DNA of 64,000 nucleotides from Quillaja saponaria (Eukaryota; Streptophyta; Magnoliopsida; Fabales; Quillajaceae), in NCBI GenBank assembly GCA_029379385.1, contig CM055614.1, forward strand, positions 17,465,994 through 17,529,993. Direction: 5' to 3'. Position 1 is the stretch's first letter; each line of letters starts with the position of its first letter. Below the pieces are notes generated by a model. It was not told where the DNA came from and did no database searches. It was given only the letters and a program-made list of their open reading frames with translations. The position numbers and the translations under genes are program-made. This document shows, piece after piece, positions 1 through 11,624 of the stretch.

Positions 1-553
1 CTTACAATGCTATTAACTCAAGAATTTAACACCAATGTCAAATATCACATAAAAACTAACATCTTATAAAAGGATGAAGGAATTTCTCTCATCTTATCAT
101 AAAAGCATAATAACATTTTGGCTAACTAAAACTAAGAAAAACAAGTACATCAATAAAACCTTCTCCCAAACTTAAGACAAATAATTTCCTTAATGTTAAA
201 ATATAAAAGGAAATAAGAATAGAAAGACTCCTTGGCATTGAAGCAAGATGGAAAGCTCGCTAATCCTTGTCCTTGAGCATTCAAGCATGGTAGGAGGTAA
301 AAGATGATATGCCTACAAAAAAAAAAAAAAAACCACTTAATAAGAAAACTTCAAATAAGAACTAAAAGGAAAATAAAAGCTTAGAAACTTAGGTTGGCTC
401 CCAAAACGCTTGATTTATAGTCATCAGCTTTACTTTAGCAAGCTCAACCCTTGTCCTCCAGAGTAACGGAGGCCTTATCTTTCAAAAAGCACTAGAACCG
501 CTTTCTATAATTCCTCTTGTATTTCTTCCCAAAGCTTGCTTTAGCCTAATCAT

Positions 554-814
554 TCATGCCACAAGGATTTTCCTTAATAGCTCTGGCTTCACCTTGAATT
601 TGTCCAACCACTTGATGAATTCCTTCTTGATTGAGCTTTTAATATTTAAGGGTGGTGTCTTAGAAACTGAAGGTTGTTTTAGTATTACGGATGTGTCAAA
701 AAGGTTACTTAACTCTTGATTTCCTTCTTTGTTAGCTGCATGTTCTACCTCAATTGCATAGTACTCCTCAGATTCGGAAGGAAGCTTCATAGCCTTAAAG
801 ACATGGAACTTCAC
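554..814 (-). pseudogene. gypsy pol spacer between protease and reverse transcriptase
   Basis: An 86-codon open frame on the minus strand, ending in WLDKFKVKPELLRKILVA. It lies downstream of the protease remnant, where Athila-type elements have an acidic, poorly conserved linker before the reverse transcriptase. It has no recognisable catalytic motif. The assignment rests on position and on general resemblance to that linker, so it is tentative. Confidence 0.4.
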
Positions 815-1010
815 TTCTTAGTCTTGAACTTTTATGGTAAGTTCTCCTTTTTGCACATCTATGAGAGTTCTACTCGTGGCTAAGAATGGTCTCCCCTAAA
901 TTATGAGAATTTCCTTGTCTTTCCTCCGTGTTAATGATGAGAAAGTTAGCTGGAAATATAAGCTTATCCACTTTGATTATGACATATTCAATTATTCCCC
1001 TTAGATAAGT

Positions 1011-1241
1011 TTAAAACTGGTCCGCAATTTGCAAGGTCACCATAGTTGGCTTGATTTCCCCCTTATTAAGTCCAAGCTTTTGAAATATGGAGAAAGGCAT
1101 CAAGTTGATGCTTACTCCCAAATCACATAAAGCTTTCCCGTAAAATGTAGTACCAATAGAAATTGTGATGTTGAAATTACTCGGATCTTTAAACTTTGGT
1201 GGTACTTTCTTTTGTAGAATGGCACTACACTTTTCAGTCAA
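1011..1241 (-). pseudogene. retroviral-type aspartic protease fragment of the Athila-like element
   Basis: A 76-codon frame containing PPKFKDPSNF, then ALCDLGVSINLMPFSIFQKL, then VTLQIADQ. This is the pepsin-like protease core of Athila-type pol, where the active-site triplet is normally written DLGAS; here the Ala after Gly is Val. In a live element the enzyme would cut the Gag-Pol polyprotein inside the virus-like particle. The frame is closed on both sides by stops, so it is a relic. Upstream on the same strand lies the gag zinc knuckle, in the expected order. Confidence 0.75.
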
Positions 1242-1837
1242 GGAAACCGTTTCATGATCCTATATCCTCCACTTCTTAGACAAGATGTCCTTCATGAACT
1301 TGACATAGCTAAGCATTTGTTATAAAGCTTTGGCAAAAGGAATATTAATATGAAGCTTTTTAAATACCTCCAGAAATTTCTTGAATTGTTCTTGAAGTTT
1401 TGGCTTTTAGAAGCATGGAGGGAAAGGTAGAGGTGGATAAGTGTGAGTCTTTTCTTTAGGAACTTGGTCCTCTTTATTGTCATTCATAATCTCCTTCTCA
1501 ACTTTCTTACTAGAATTTTAAGCTTGCTAAGGAGTTACCTTTACCTCTTTACCACTCCATAAAGTGATAGCTTTACAATGGCTCCAAGTTTGGATCCTTC
1601 CTTCTTGGATTTGACTCAGTATCACTAGGTAGCCCACCTTGAGGACAATATGTAAGAGCATTGGCCGGCTAGCCTATTTGATTCTCAAGGGTCCTAAGTG
1701 ATGCTAGTTGACATTGAAATGATGGAATCTGTTTTAAACATGTCTTCAACGGTTAGCTTCTTTTCAGGTGTAACCACTCTTTGTTGTGCTTGTAAACTCG
1801 ATAAATAAATGGGTTCATGAGATTTTCCTTGATTGCT

Positions 1838-2460
1838 CTAAGACAAATTCAGGTGGTTTCTCCACCTTAGATTATAGTTGTTAGAGTAAAGATTTTTGTT
1901 CAGCTGCCTATTGTAATTGCCCACAAAATTTACTGATTCAATAATGTTTGGGCAAATACTACTAGCATGGCCATCTCCACAAAGCTCATAAGCCATGACT
2001 TGGCTTCTAATTAGTTGAACTCCAAAGGTGTCAATTTTCTTTGACACCACTTATGTATTCATTAATGGCATCCAACTCATTAACTTCAACTACTCTTCAA
2101 GTTGACAACCATTCAAAAAGCTATTGATAATTGTTAGAGGTCATTTCCTCCAATAACTCATATGCTTCGCTAATGGACTTTTTCATAATGCAACGCGAAC
2201 TGCGGCATCAATAGTGGTTATTTTTTGGCTTACCAACCCATCATAAATTTTTTTGACTTGCATCTCCATTGGAAGACCATGGTGAGGGCACTGTCACATC
2301 AAGTCCTTGTACCTTTCACTAGAGGGATTGTATAGTCTAGGTAAGGCCTTAGGTTCTTCTTCTTCAGCCATTGCTGGAATTTGTGAAGAAGCTTGTTGAT
2401 TCTTTTTTCAAACCCTTCAAATAGTTCTATCGATCTCGGGATCAAAAAGAATAACTTCCA
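1838..2460 (-). pseudogene. degenerate gag with zinc knuckle, Athila-like element
   Basis: The minus strand at about 2230-2345 reads ERYKDLM-stop-QCPHHGLPMEMQ and continues into KKIYDGLVSQK, the conserved Athila-type gag core; the stop is a TGA where Arg (CGA) is usual. Further along, near 1975-2005, YELCGDGHASSICP is a CCHC knuckle whose first Cys has become Tyr. Gag would form the particle and bind element RNA. Several stops and frame changes make this non-functional. The C-to-T type changes fit decay of methylated repeats. Confidence 0.7.
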
Positions 2461-2571
2461 AGTTATGAGTTCTTCACATAAGCGTTCACTAGTACCTTAA
2501 ATTATACAGAAAAAAAAAATGAAGTAAAACTAGAATTGACTGGTATTAATATTAACAAAGATTAGAATAAT

Positions 2572-2589
2572 TCCCCAACAACAATCCCA
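2572..2589 (-). other. primer-binding site, tRNA-Asp type, mutated
   Basis: The plus strand reads tccccaacaacaatccca. The 3' end of plant tRNA-Asp, as I recall it, is TCCCCGGCAACGGCGCCA, and 13 of 18 positions agree; four of the five changes are G-to-A or C-to-T. It sits between the gag region and the LTR, exactly where the minus-strand DNA primer should pair in an Athila/Tat element. LTR sequence starts a few bases to the right, at a TG near 2596. Confidence 0.65.
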
Positions 2590-2595
2590 AAAACT

Positions 2596-4050
2596 TGTTA
2601 TGGATTTTACTACGAGAGTGCAAGTATCCTTTTAACAAGTAATATAGAGTAAATTAAGTATCGTTACCACGAGGAATTAAGTCTAACAATGTTAAGTACT
2701 AAAATTAACTAATCCTAACTTTATCTAGACGAATGAAACTTTGAGATTATTAACTAAATTAACTAAAGCAATTAAACTTAAGAATGTATAGAGATGAACC
2801 TAGGATCACAATTTCCTCACATTTCACTTGACTTGTCTTTATCCTATCATGCTTAGTTATGATACCATGCTATTAATATAAGGTCCTAAGTCAATTATAA
2901 GTATTTTTCAAGTTGCTTACAATTTATACCTTACTTAACCAATTCACTATATGTTTATAAGAGTTGAATTAAGCAAGATTCGTTATGACTATACCTAAAT
3001 TGGCTACATAAGGTATAGAGATATATGTCTATCATATATACTAATCAAATTCAAACAACTAAGTAAATGAATTCAAATAAATGCTATTTCACTCAAGGCT
3101 AAACCTTGATTTCCTCTGTCAAGGTTCCTCTAAGTTACCAAGTCAATCTAATTAGTGATCAATCAAATAGAAGCATTAAGCATAGAATGAAATAAATAAC
3201 ATAAATACCAAACCCTAAGTAATCCATAAACAAATTTAAGTTAAGCTACATGTGAGTTCCATTGTAATTCAAGAAATAAAACTACTCCATGATACTTAGT
3301 GTAAACATGGATTCATTTAAAGAAAATATCATACAAATACAAGGAAAATAAAGAGTAGATGATAGAAAATCGATAGGTTATCAGGCTTCAATCTTTAACC
3401 ATCCAAACTCTTCTTGCTCTTTGCACTCTTGATCACCTCTAATCTTTAAAACTTCATGGCTAACATGTGTATGTTGAATCCCCAAGCTAAACTTCTTTAA
3501 ATATGCTTTAAAACACTCAATTAGAGTTCAATTTGGATTAGGAATAAGGTTGACGCCACAACCACACTTTTCTTGCACTGTAGCACTGATTTTCGGAGAA
3601 GGTCATCACAGTGGGTGCCATGGCACCAGGTACCTCTAACTTGGTGTTGTTTTGCACGATTTTAGGCATTGTGGTACCTTTTATCCATGGTTGTGGTGCC
3701 TGACGCATAGGAAATTCTTTTTTTACTCCAATATAACTTCAAAGGGGTCTCATTTAAGTGTTAAACATTCAAAACATATAAATTAAGTTAAGAGTGAATG
3801 AAATTCATAATTAAACACTAAATCCTAACTATACTTAATTAGAATCCAACATCTTAATACGAATGACTCAACTGAAAAACTTAAGATCATAGCAAATAAG
3901 ATGAATCAAAATGAGATGTAATAAAGCTATTTCATAGACTTACCTTTCCTTTAATTTGGAACTAAAAAATGCTTAAAACTGCAACAATGGAAACCCCACG
4001 GAGATATCTCTAAAGGCTATCTAAAACCATTTCTGTCTGTAATTGGATTA
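2596..4050 (-). repeat. 5' LTR of the Athila-like element (right limit uncertain)
   Basis: Non-coding sequence directly outside the primer-binding site. It carries wording familiar from this LTR class (ttaccacgaggaattaag near 2666; paired gtgccatggcacc palindromes near 3620). There are no open frames of note. No second LTR is in the window, so neither the outer end nor a target duplication could be fixed; about 4050 is a guess set by the CACTA element that starts at 4160. Confidence 0.45.
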
Positions 4051-4794
4051 GGTACGCCATGATTTATAGTAACATTGTACCTTCATGGTTGTAAATGAAT
4101 TTGAATTTGATTGTGAAATACATGCCTACCAATGCAAAGATACATTGACATTTGTATATCACTAAAAGAAAATGTATTATCTACATTTGCCTAATGTAGA
4201 CATAAAAGGTCACATTATAGATGCAATATGCCTAGACTCAGATACTATTTTATAAGTCCATATTTTTGCATATGTGTTTTTGAATCTTCAAGGTAGATGC
4301 AATACCTAGACACCAATAATGGGGTACCACGTATCAAAGTCTGATTTCCAGATGCTGAAATGCAGACTCAGATATAATTGTGTCTACATCACAAATGCAG
4401 AAAAATAGACACAGATTCAATTGGATGCCACATATCAGAGTTTGCTTAATGCAAATGTAGATAATGAAGTTGTGGACGTAAATATTATTTTATTTTATAT
4501 TATTTTTCAAATATACCTGTAAATACCTGCTTTAAAAGATTTTTTTATATTTAAATTCAAAGTTTTTATAAATTAAAAAAAACATCATAACAATAAATAA
4601 TATATGAAAAAAAAAAACGTAAATCTAAAAATTGGCCTGATATCCAAATCTTAAGTCTTCATCATCTCCAGCTTGTTTGTTAGCCTGACTCAAGTGTGAA
4701 GGCCCTGATGTAGAAGGTGGAACTTGAAATAATCAAAATAATAAGTTATACTTAAATTAATATGCAACTCTCATTAATTAACTTGGATAAATTA

Positions 4795-6130
4795 AGCAAA
4801 ATTTTCAAAGTTTTTGCCTTAAAACTCAATATTTGACCTACTATCTTAACCATTAAACCTAATAGATTTATGTTTCTTCCTACAAGTATTATTCATCTCC
4901 AAGGTCATGCCGGTACTCCCGAAATCCAAAACGGACTAGTATTTGACCGTTTTGCCCCTCGAACCTAAGTTTTCAAAGTTTTTGCTTTGAAACTCAAAGT
5001 TTGGCCTACTATCCTAACCGTTGATCCAAATAGACTTACGTTTCTTCCTACAGGTCTTATTCATCCTCATGGACGTGTCGATATTACCAAAATCCAAAAT
5101 CGACTACTATTTGAATGTTTTGCCCCCCAAACCCAAGTTTCAAAAGTTTTTGCCTTAAAACTCTTTGACATAAAATTCCTAACCATTGATCCAAATAGAT
5201 TTTCGTTTCTTCTTACAGTTCTTATCTATCCCCACTGGTCATGCTGGTGCTCTCGGAATCCTAATTGGATTAGTATTTGACTGTTTCTGCCTTCAAAACC
5301 AAAACTTGGAAAGTTTTTGCTTTAAAACTAAAAATTTGTCATAATATCCTAATTGTTGAGCCAAATGTATTTTTGTTTCTTCCTACATGTCTTATTCATT
5401 TCCACAGTCTTTTTAGTACTCTTATAATCCTTAAAAAAAATAGTATTTAACTGTTTTGTCCCTAAACAGAAGTTTTCAAAAATTTTCTCTTGAAACTCAA
5501 AATTTGGCCTATTATCCTAATCGTTGATCCAATTAGATTTTCATTTCTTCCTATAGGTCTTATTTATCCCCATAGTCATGCTAATACTCCCATAATCTAA
5601 AGAGTACTAGCATTTGACCGTTTTGCCTTCTCGAACCCAAGTTTTAAAAGTTTTCGCCTTAAAACTCAAAGCTTGGCCTAATATCTTAACTGTTGATCTA
5701 AATGGATTCCCATTCTTCCAACAAGTCTTATTCATCCCCATTTTCATGTCGATACTCTCAGAATCCTAGAAGAATATTTGAACATTTTGCCCCTACGAAC
5801 CTAAACTTGACAAGTTTTTGCCTTAAAACTAAAAATTTCTCATAATATCTTAACTGTGGAGCAAAATGGATTTCTGTTTCTTCTTATAGGTCTTATTTAT
5901 CCTAACGGTCATGTCAGTACTTCTAAAACTCTAAAAAGACTAGTATTTGACCATTTTAACCCCTCAAACCCAAACTTGGCAAGTTTTTGCCTTGAAACAC
6001 AAAGTTTTGCCTAAAATCCTAATCGTTGATCCAAATAGATTTCTAGTTTTTCTTAAAAGTCTTATTCATCCCTACATTCATGCTAGTACTTCTGGAATCC
6101 AAAACATACTAGTATTTGACTTTAGGAAAA
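4795..6130 (+). repeat. ~167-bp tandem repeat array, 8 units
   Basis: The phrase caaagtttttgccttaaaac or a close variant recurs near 4805, 4973, 5135, 5308, 5474, 5643, 5808 and 5978, giving spacings of 162-173 bp (mean about 167). Each unit also contains a gttgatccaaatagatt word, a cttcctacaggtcttattc word and a tagtatttgaccgttttgcc word. Short open frames here are chance readings of the repeat. The array lies inside the CACTA element, 0.6 kb from its left end. Confidence 0.85.
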
Positions 6131-6500
6131 AATGAAAATCTATTTGGATCAATGACTAGGATTTTAGGCCAAATTGTGTTTCAAAGCAACAACTTGTCAA
6201 GTAGGGGATCAGGGGGTAAAATAGTCAAATACACTTCCTTTTAGAATTCTGGGAGTACTAGCATGACCGTTGAGATGAATAAGACCTGTAGGAAGAAACA
6301 GAAATCTATTTGAATGTTAGGCTTGGATATTAGACCAAATTTTAAGTTTCAAGGTACAAACTTTGAAAACTTGGGTTCGGGGGGACAAAAAAGGTCTTAT
6401 CCATCCCAAGGTCTTACCGGTACTACTAGAATCCTAAATAGACTAGTATTTGACTGTTTTACCCCCTAACCTAAACTTGACAAGTTTTTTGCATGTATAC
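6131..6500. repeat. inverted and partial units of the 167-bp repeat
   Basis: From about 6131 to 6395 the same repeat runs in the opposite orientation for roughly two units (aaaatctatttggatcaatg, aataagacctgtaggaagaa). From about 6390 to 6485 a direct partial unit resumes (aggtcttatccatcccaagg). The array is therefore a head-to-head, tail-to-tail arrangement at its right end rather than a simple tandem. Confidence 0.75.
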
Positions 6501-6796
6501 AATAACTATCCTAGCTCTACTGTACCTTTTATTTCATTTCTTCTGGAAGAATAACAACCATAAAAACCTAGAATAAACTAAAATTATGGCATTATTATAA
6601 TAAATTAAAAGAATACATACTAATGATGGTTAAGGTGGCGATAGATGTACACCAACTCTCTCTTAATTAACTTATGTACAAGCTCCATCTTCTCTAGAGT
6701 GAATCCCAAAGGAGATGGAGATGTAACAGAAGTCATAGCAAAGCTGTGAGCAGTGGCAGCAGAAACTGCGAACCCTACAACTTCGTCCAGTACTTA

Positions 6797-7027
6797 CTAG
6801 GGGTTGATACAACCCTCGAAACAATAGATAAGGCCATTCCTCTTGCCGCTCACTAGATTCAGGAAGAGAGTTTGGTCATATACGGGGGCCTGAGCTGGTA
6901 TAGTAAGTGTATCAACATTATCTTGCTGGCTAGTGCTAGATTTCCCTATCTCTGTCACCTTTAAAGCCTGAAACTTCTTATGCAACTGAAAACTAGTTAT
7001 GTTCGGCAAAAAAAAGAAAAAGAACAA
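6797..7027 (-). pseudogene. possible CACTA ORF/transposase-associated fragment
   Basis: A 76-codon minus-strand frame with FLNLVSGKRNGLIYCFEGC near its end. Plant CACTA elements often encode a protein with a segment resembling VVGGKKRGRIYGLGS (Transposase_24-type), and this reading is similar. It lies in the CACTA interior downstream of the tandem array. The match is short and from memory, so treat it as a hint only. The frame begins with a low-complexity phenylalanine run. Confidence 0.3.
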
Positions 7028-7183
7028 TTATGTAGAAAAGCTAAATAATACTAACATTGATGGCCTTTGACTTCGTGTCAACAAAGTCACTAGATTTTCT
7101 CTTGTGAGTGCAGTCGAAAAATTTTAATAACTGTAAGATTTCGACATAACTGTTTCTCCTGTACAAAAAATTTTAAACAATAT

Positions 7184-7445
7184 GGGCTTGTTTAACGTAT
7201 TATATTCATATAGGATTGTATAGTATATGATTATACAATGTATTATGCTGTATAGTTTTACTGTTGTTATATTGTTATCTTATCTTTCCCCTCCTTATTG
7301 TATAGCTTTATACTATCAAGCATAGTATAAGAGGGAGTCAACAGTATAAGTCTATATTATCTTTTTGTTTCCAAACACTATATAAGAGCCAACTGGATAG
7401 TCTTATATTATCCTGTTATTCTTATACAATGCGCTAAACGAGCTC
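7184..7445. mobile_element. 262-bp MITE with TAT target duplication
   Basis: The left terminus GGGCTTGTTTAACGT and the reverse complement of the right terminus GAGCTCGTTTAGCGC agree at 11 of 15 positions, all differences being transitions. TAT is present on both sides (7181-7183, 7446-7448). The interior is AT-rich with repeated tatacaat-type words and no coding potential. The termini and 3-bp duplication suggest a PIF/Harbinger-type MITE, although the canonical target would be TWA. Confidence 0.6.
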
Positions 7446-7448
7446 TAT

Positions 7449-9290
7449 TAGTTAAAAAGGATGTGATACAAATTTATAACTAATATTTATTAAATAAAAT
7501 ATTACTAACCAGTCACTTCTGGTAAACAGCTATATTAACGGAGCTAGATGCATGGTGAATAAGCTCATCACTTACTCGCCTACTCACGGCCATCGTCCGG
7601 GAGTGCCTTTGGAGTTAGGGCACGCCTACTCATCACACAAGGACTCTCACCAATTCTATGGGATCCAATTTGAGCACTCATCCTCCTTCCAAGCAAGTGG
7701 GCCCAATAATTGCTTCCAAACATAGTTTCTAGAATACATTGCTGCATCTCTTCAAGGCCGCTGCATTAACCATAGCCCTAAATGCAGTAATTTACTTTGA
7801 AAGGAACCCTAAATCGTCTATGTAGCATGAATTACAAAACAAAAGCATGTTGCTAGTGTTAGCATAAATCAATGGCTCTCAATTAACCCATGATTTGTGC
7901 CTATTATGTCCCTATTTTTCTCTAAATTAGGATTGTATTTATGTGTAATTTATATTATGTATCTAGCTGATATTTAGTCTACGATCATTATGTTAGGTAG
8001 ACACGAATTTGGTTGATATTTAGTCTAGGTTCACTATGTTAGGTAACTATAAATAGAAGCTCCCTCTTGTACATTTATCATCATCTGAATATACATTCTT
8101 CTTATATTCAACAACTAGTAATTTAACAACATATTAACATGAAATTAAAATTTAAATAATAATATAATTGAATTTTCCATAAAAAAACATTATAGCATAA
8201 GGTCTTAGTGTCCTCCATGATCTTTTTGTACTAGAAGAGCGAACCTAGAAGGTGCTTTATGATAATACCAGAAATGGTAGTGCTCACCTTCATGTTCTTA
8301 GGATCATCCCTAATGAATGCTTTATAATACAAGTAAAAAAAAACGAGCAGTTAGTAAAATATAAGGTATAAATTTAATTGAATACAAAATTCTATGAATT
8401 CCATGGTTCATGTAATGTTATTATCTAGTGTTAGATAGTAATGTGCACTACATGAGTTTTCCAATCATGGATGAGTTATGAACCACATATTCTTTAGCTT
8501 AATTAATCAACAATGGCATTTATACAAGACATTTACTTAGCATACTATCCAAAACTAGTTTATCCAATCTGAGTTTGTCTCAATGAACTAAACCCACTTT
8601 GTACAATGAGTTCGAGTTAAAACTTTCAACTAAAAAATATCGGTTTGTTCAATTGATAAGATTTCTTGATATTGTTTTGATGTCCTGAGGCTTGAAATCC
8701 AATCCTACCTAGCTGGAGCTAACTCAAGAAACCTCTTCAAAGGATAACTTGATTGGTTTTTTATGCATTTTTAGGTGTTAAGTGCAAACATATATATAGA
8801 TGTAAAGTACTTCAAATAATTAATTCACTTAAAAGCTTCATAAAGATAAAGATCATGCCTCTTCATATTTGGTAAGTAGCAAGCTTTGAACCATTTAATC
8901 AAAGAATTAATTGACATCATTCAAAGAATGATTTCACCCAAAATATCAAACTATTAAGTGACACACTTTGACAAACATGAAGGTTGTTAAAAGTAAGGCT
9001 TACAACTACATGGTTAAAGAAACTATGTTACTATAGAATCTTATAATCCAATAACTTGAACTTTTAAATAAGATTTTAGTATGCACTTTAATCTTCTTAA
9101 AAAGAATATATCTAATGATTAGAAATACACTTGCAGGAAAATATTAACAGCAACTAGTTGCTTGGTATAGCAGCCAAAAGTAACACCCAGTAATAAATTG
9201 CAAATGATTAAAAAAGAAAACAAGATGATCACTTTCATGCAAAATCCTAATGCCAATTTAGAAAAGAAAAAAAAAAAGGCACTAAGCTGA
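7449..9290. other. CACTA interior without recognised genes
   Basis: AT-rich sequence. Around 7850-8115 it resembles the end of a short copia-type LTR: a TATA-like ctataaatagaagc at about 8047, followed by a cttcttatattcaaca end. No partner repeat or target duplication was found. The rest shows no coding signal to my eye. Confidence 0.3.
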
Positions 9291-9291
9291 C

Positions 9292-9412
9292 CTCCATAAT
9301 CTTTGTTTCTAACATCCAAATACGAGTCAGGAAGCACCCACCGAACTCCAAGAAACTCTCCAACAAACCTAAAAGTTTCAGATACTAATTTTCCTTTGAG
9401 TCTCAAGCAATC
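9292..9412 (-). pseudogene. isolated exon of a MORF/DAG-type organelle RNA-editing factor
   Basis: A 121-nt stretch bounded by an acceptor (tttgtag) and a donor (GGAG/gtcagc) reads DCLRLKGKLVSETF...GVRWVLPDSYLDVRNKDYGG. VRWVLPDSYLDVxNKDYGG is a signature of the MORF/RIP (DAG-like) family, which acts with PPR proteins in C-to-U RNA editing in plastids and mitochondria. Only this exon was found; no start, transit peptide or other family segments are nearby. It sits well inside the CACTA element on the minus strand, so it is most simply a captured gene fragment. It could in principle still be transcribed. Confidence 0.7.
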
Positions 9413-10439
9413 CTACAAATTCAACATAAACACTCACAGAAATTTTAACATAAATTGTTTGTTCAGAAACTTTTTGTACTGATATCATAATTGTAGGATT
9501 ACTAATAATGTCCTATGTCTTGTCTCGTGAGGTACTACATAAATCTTTCCATCAAAACCCTTTCACTCAAATTAGGATCCCCATAGTGTACCTCTCATAT
9601 GTTGAAGAAAAAGACTTATGTTTATTCATTATAGGAGTTTAGAAAAACAATCTTAATTATTAGTTTTTAAGGTTAAGAAGAAATTACTGCCAATGGGAGT
9701 ATTTTATGGGGACAAACTCCATGTTACATAATAAGGTACTAGGTTTAATAGACTTGGCATGGCCACAGCTAACTTACTAATAGCAACAGATGACTTCTTG
9801 CAAATGTGAGCAAGAAGGAGAACAACCATTTGTTCAACAAAAACAACAATCCTTCCTCTGTATTAAAATTGCAATCCAAATCACAACCCTTAACTAGTAA
9901 ACCCTTACTTCTATGTGAACAAAAGAATCTTTTAAGTCACAAATAAACAAAGGTTACCTTACTTGGAACCAATCCTCTTTTTGAGAAAATTGGGTTTTAA
10001 TGTTATTCGATTAATTAAGAAATTAAATTTAAGAATTTGAGAAGATTGACAATTACTAAATAAACTTTTGTTAGTCACTGGGCAGTGCTATATCATTACT
10101 ACTGCAAGTTCCTCCAAAAAAACTCCAAAGTATGAATTAGCATGTCAAGAATAATTGGATTATATATGACATTTTATTAATTCAGGATATGCTTTAAACC
10201 ATCTTTGAAAGTCCATATTTCAATTTCAAAGTTGGTTCCTACCAACTTTCCTAATAAAACAAATCACAAAGCCCTCAACTCATTCGTAATCACCCTACCT
10301 CAATTATCCTTTTTGGATTACCCAGACATGAATATTCTATGTTTAATTTAAATTGCCCTAGTTATGGTGGTGACCAACTAATTTAAATAGAGACAATAGT
10401 ACTAAAATTGGAGTTATAAATATTAGCATAAAATTCAGG
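9413..10439. other. CACTA interior, no gene recognised
   Basis: AT-rich sequence with no convincing exon continuing the MORF fragment and no strong repeat. Confidence 0.4.
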
Positions 10440-10790
10440 ACCTTGGAAGAAAGTGTTATTAAACACCAGAGTCTCTAACAAGCACACATAAACACAATGT
10501 TCCAAGAAAGTTTAAGGTTTTTCCAAGAGAAAGAGTCATTGATAGAGGAAATAGTCTTGATCTAGATAAGAGTGTTATGGTTGTTTGTTAAGGAGTTTAG
10601 AGTACCTAGCGTAGGCCAAATATATTTAGCAATAGTACAATCCCTCAAGATATGTAAAGTAGATTTAGACTGATGGAAGCACAAAAGATAATTATTCACA
10701 ATATTGACTCATCTAAGAGCCAGAAGCTTACTAGTAAGAAGTCTATCATGACAGCAAAGCTAGAAAAAAGGTTTAAATTTATTATGAAGA
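10440..10790 (-). pseudogene. LINE-type zf-RVT fragment
   Basis: Minus-strand translation around 10610-10700 gives IVNNYLLCFHQSKSTLHILR followed by DCTIAKYIW. The ESTLHxLRDCxxAxxxW pattern is the zinc-binding reverse-transcriptase-associated (zf-RVT) segment near the end of plant non-LTR retrotransposon ORF2. Upstream residues (FFQLCCHDRLLTSKLL) fit the same domain. Stops break the frame. It is a small scrap within the CACTA element, which therefore contains material from several sources. Confidence 0.55.
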
Positions 10791-11624
10791 AAAAAAAAAA
10801 AAAACATGGAAAGAGATTGTAAAAAGAAAACCTAACCTGGACAAGTAAAGGAGAGAACAGAAACCACCAGCAACGTCGGGCGGGGATAAGCATAGCAACG
10901 AAAGTCTTCCTTTGGCTAGATGCAAGTAATCATAGTAGAGGGAGAGATTTTTTAGAGGGAGATTAAGAAAGTTACATTGCAAAGGAAAGAAAAGAAAGGA
11001 GAAAGGAAATTCGCTGGCTAAGTTTAAATTTGGGAAAAAGTATTTCCATATGCCCCTCCAAATACAGGTATATTAAGTAACAAATGCACACAATTTTTTT
11101 TTAAAATATAATAATTTATATATGCATCTACCTATGCAGACAGATATAACAAAACGGCAAACATAGATTATCTTGCAGAAAATAGAGCTAAAATTAAACA
11201 TCGTCTACCAAAAAGTATATGCGTCTATGTTCAAATTCTTTTATGCAATTAGTTGCGTTTGTAAAGTAGCAAATTTGGATAGTTATATTGCATACTCAAA
11301 TAGTTATTATCTTCGACTGCGTATCTGAGTCTGTTAAATGGTAGACACAGCTATGGTAATTTTTTAGAGTGTATTGCATCATGCGTTTGGTCAAGAATCT
11401 GATCATTTTCTTTATGCAATGCTAACAAGGTGTCATGGGATTATCTCAAAAGGACTATACCCAGTTCACTCCTAGTTTTGCCCATTTATAGAAGAAGTAA
11501 GTTAGTAACTTATCTAAAATTCCTAAGAATAAAACTGGTATTCTTGAAGATTGTATGTTAGTGTTTATTTGGTACAATTTCCTCTTGTTATGTTAATGTG
11601 TTGTGTACAATATCATCAATCATG

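Larger units (their letters stand above)
1..4050 (-). mobile_element. Athila/Tat-like Ty3-gypsy retrotransposon, decayed 5' half
   Basis: Read on the minus strand, the order from high to low coordinates is LTR, primer-binding site, gag, gag zinc knuckle, aspartic protease, then a spacer domain. The reverse transcriptase would lie beyond the left edge of the window. This order and the protease wording (LCDLGVSINLMP) are typical of the Athila/Tat branch of Ty3-gypsy. No open frame longer than about 86 codons survives, so the element is dead. Family placement is from remembered protein motifs; the right-hand LTR limit is not defined. Confidence 0.7.
4160..11371. mobile_element. CACTA (En/Spm) DNA transposon, 7.2 kb, carrying foreign fragments
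   Basis: The left end starts CACTAAAAGAAAATG at 4160; the right end, read on the minus strand, starts CACTCTAAAAAATTACC at 11371. Both ends are flanked by the 3-bp duplication TAT (4157-4159 and 11372-11374), the size expected for CACTA elements. Subterminal words are shared in inverted orientation: GACTCAGATAC, TAGATGCAAT or TAGATGCATAT, and GTCTAC occur within 300 bp of both ends. Inside are a satellite-like array, a possible transposase remnant, a MITE, a MORF exon and a LINE scrap. No intact transposase was found, so the element is non-autonomous now. Confidence 0.75.

Noticed and set aside
4987..6135. Open frames on the plus strand (97 and 62 codons)
   Set aside because: They are readings of the 167-bp tandem repeat, with the same peptide words recurring each unit; no evidence of coding.
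7848..8115. Possible copia-type solo LTR
   Set aside because: The TATA-like box and LTR-like end are suggestive, but no matching copy or target duplication could be found.
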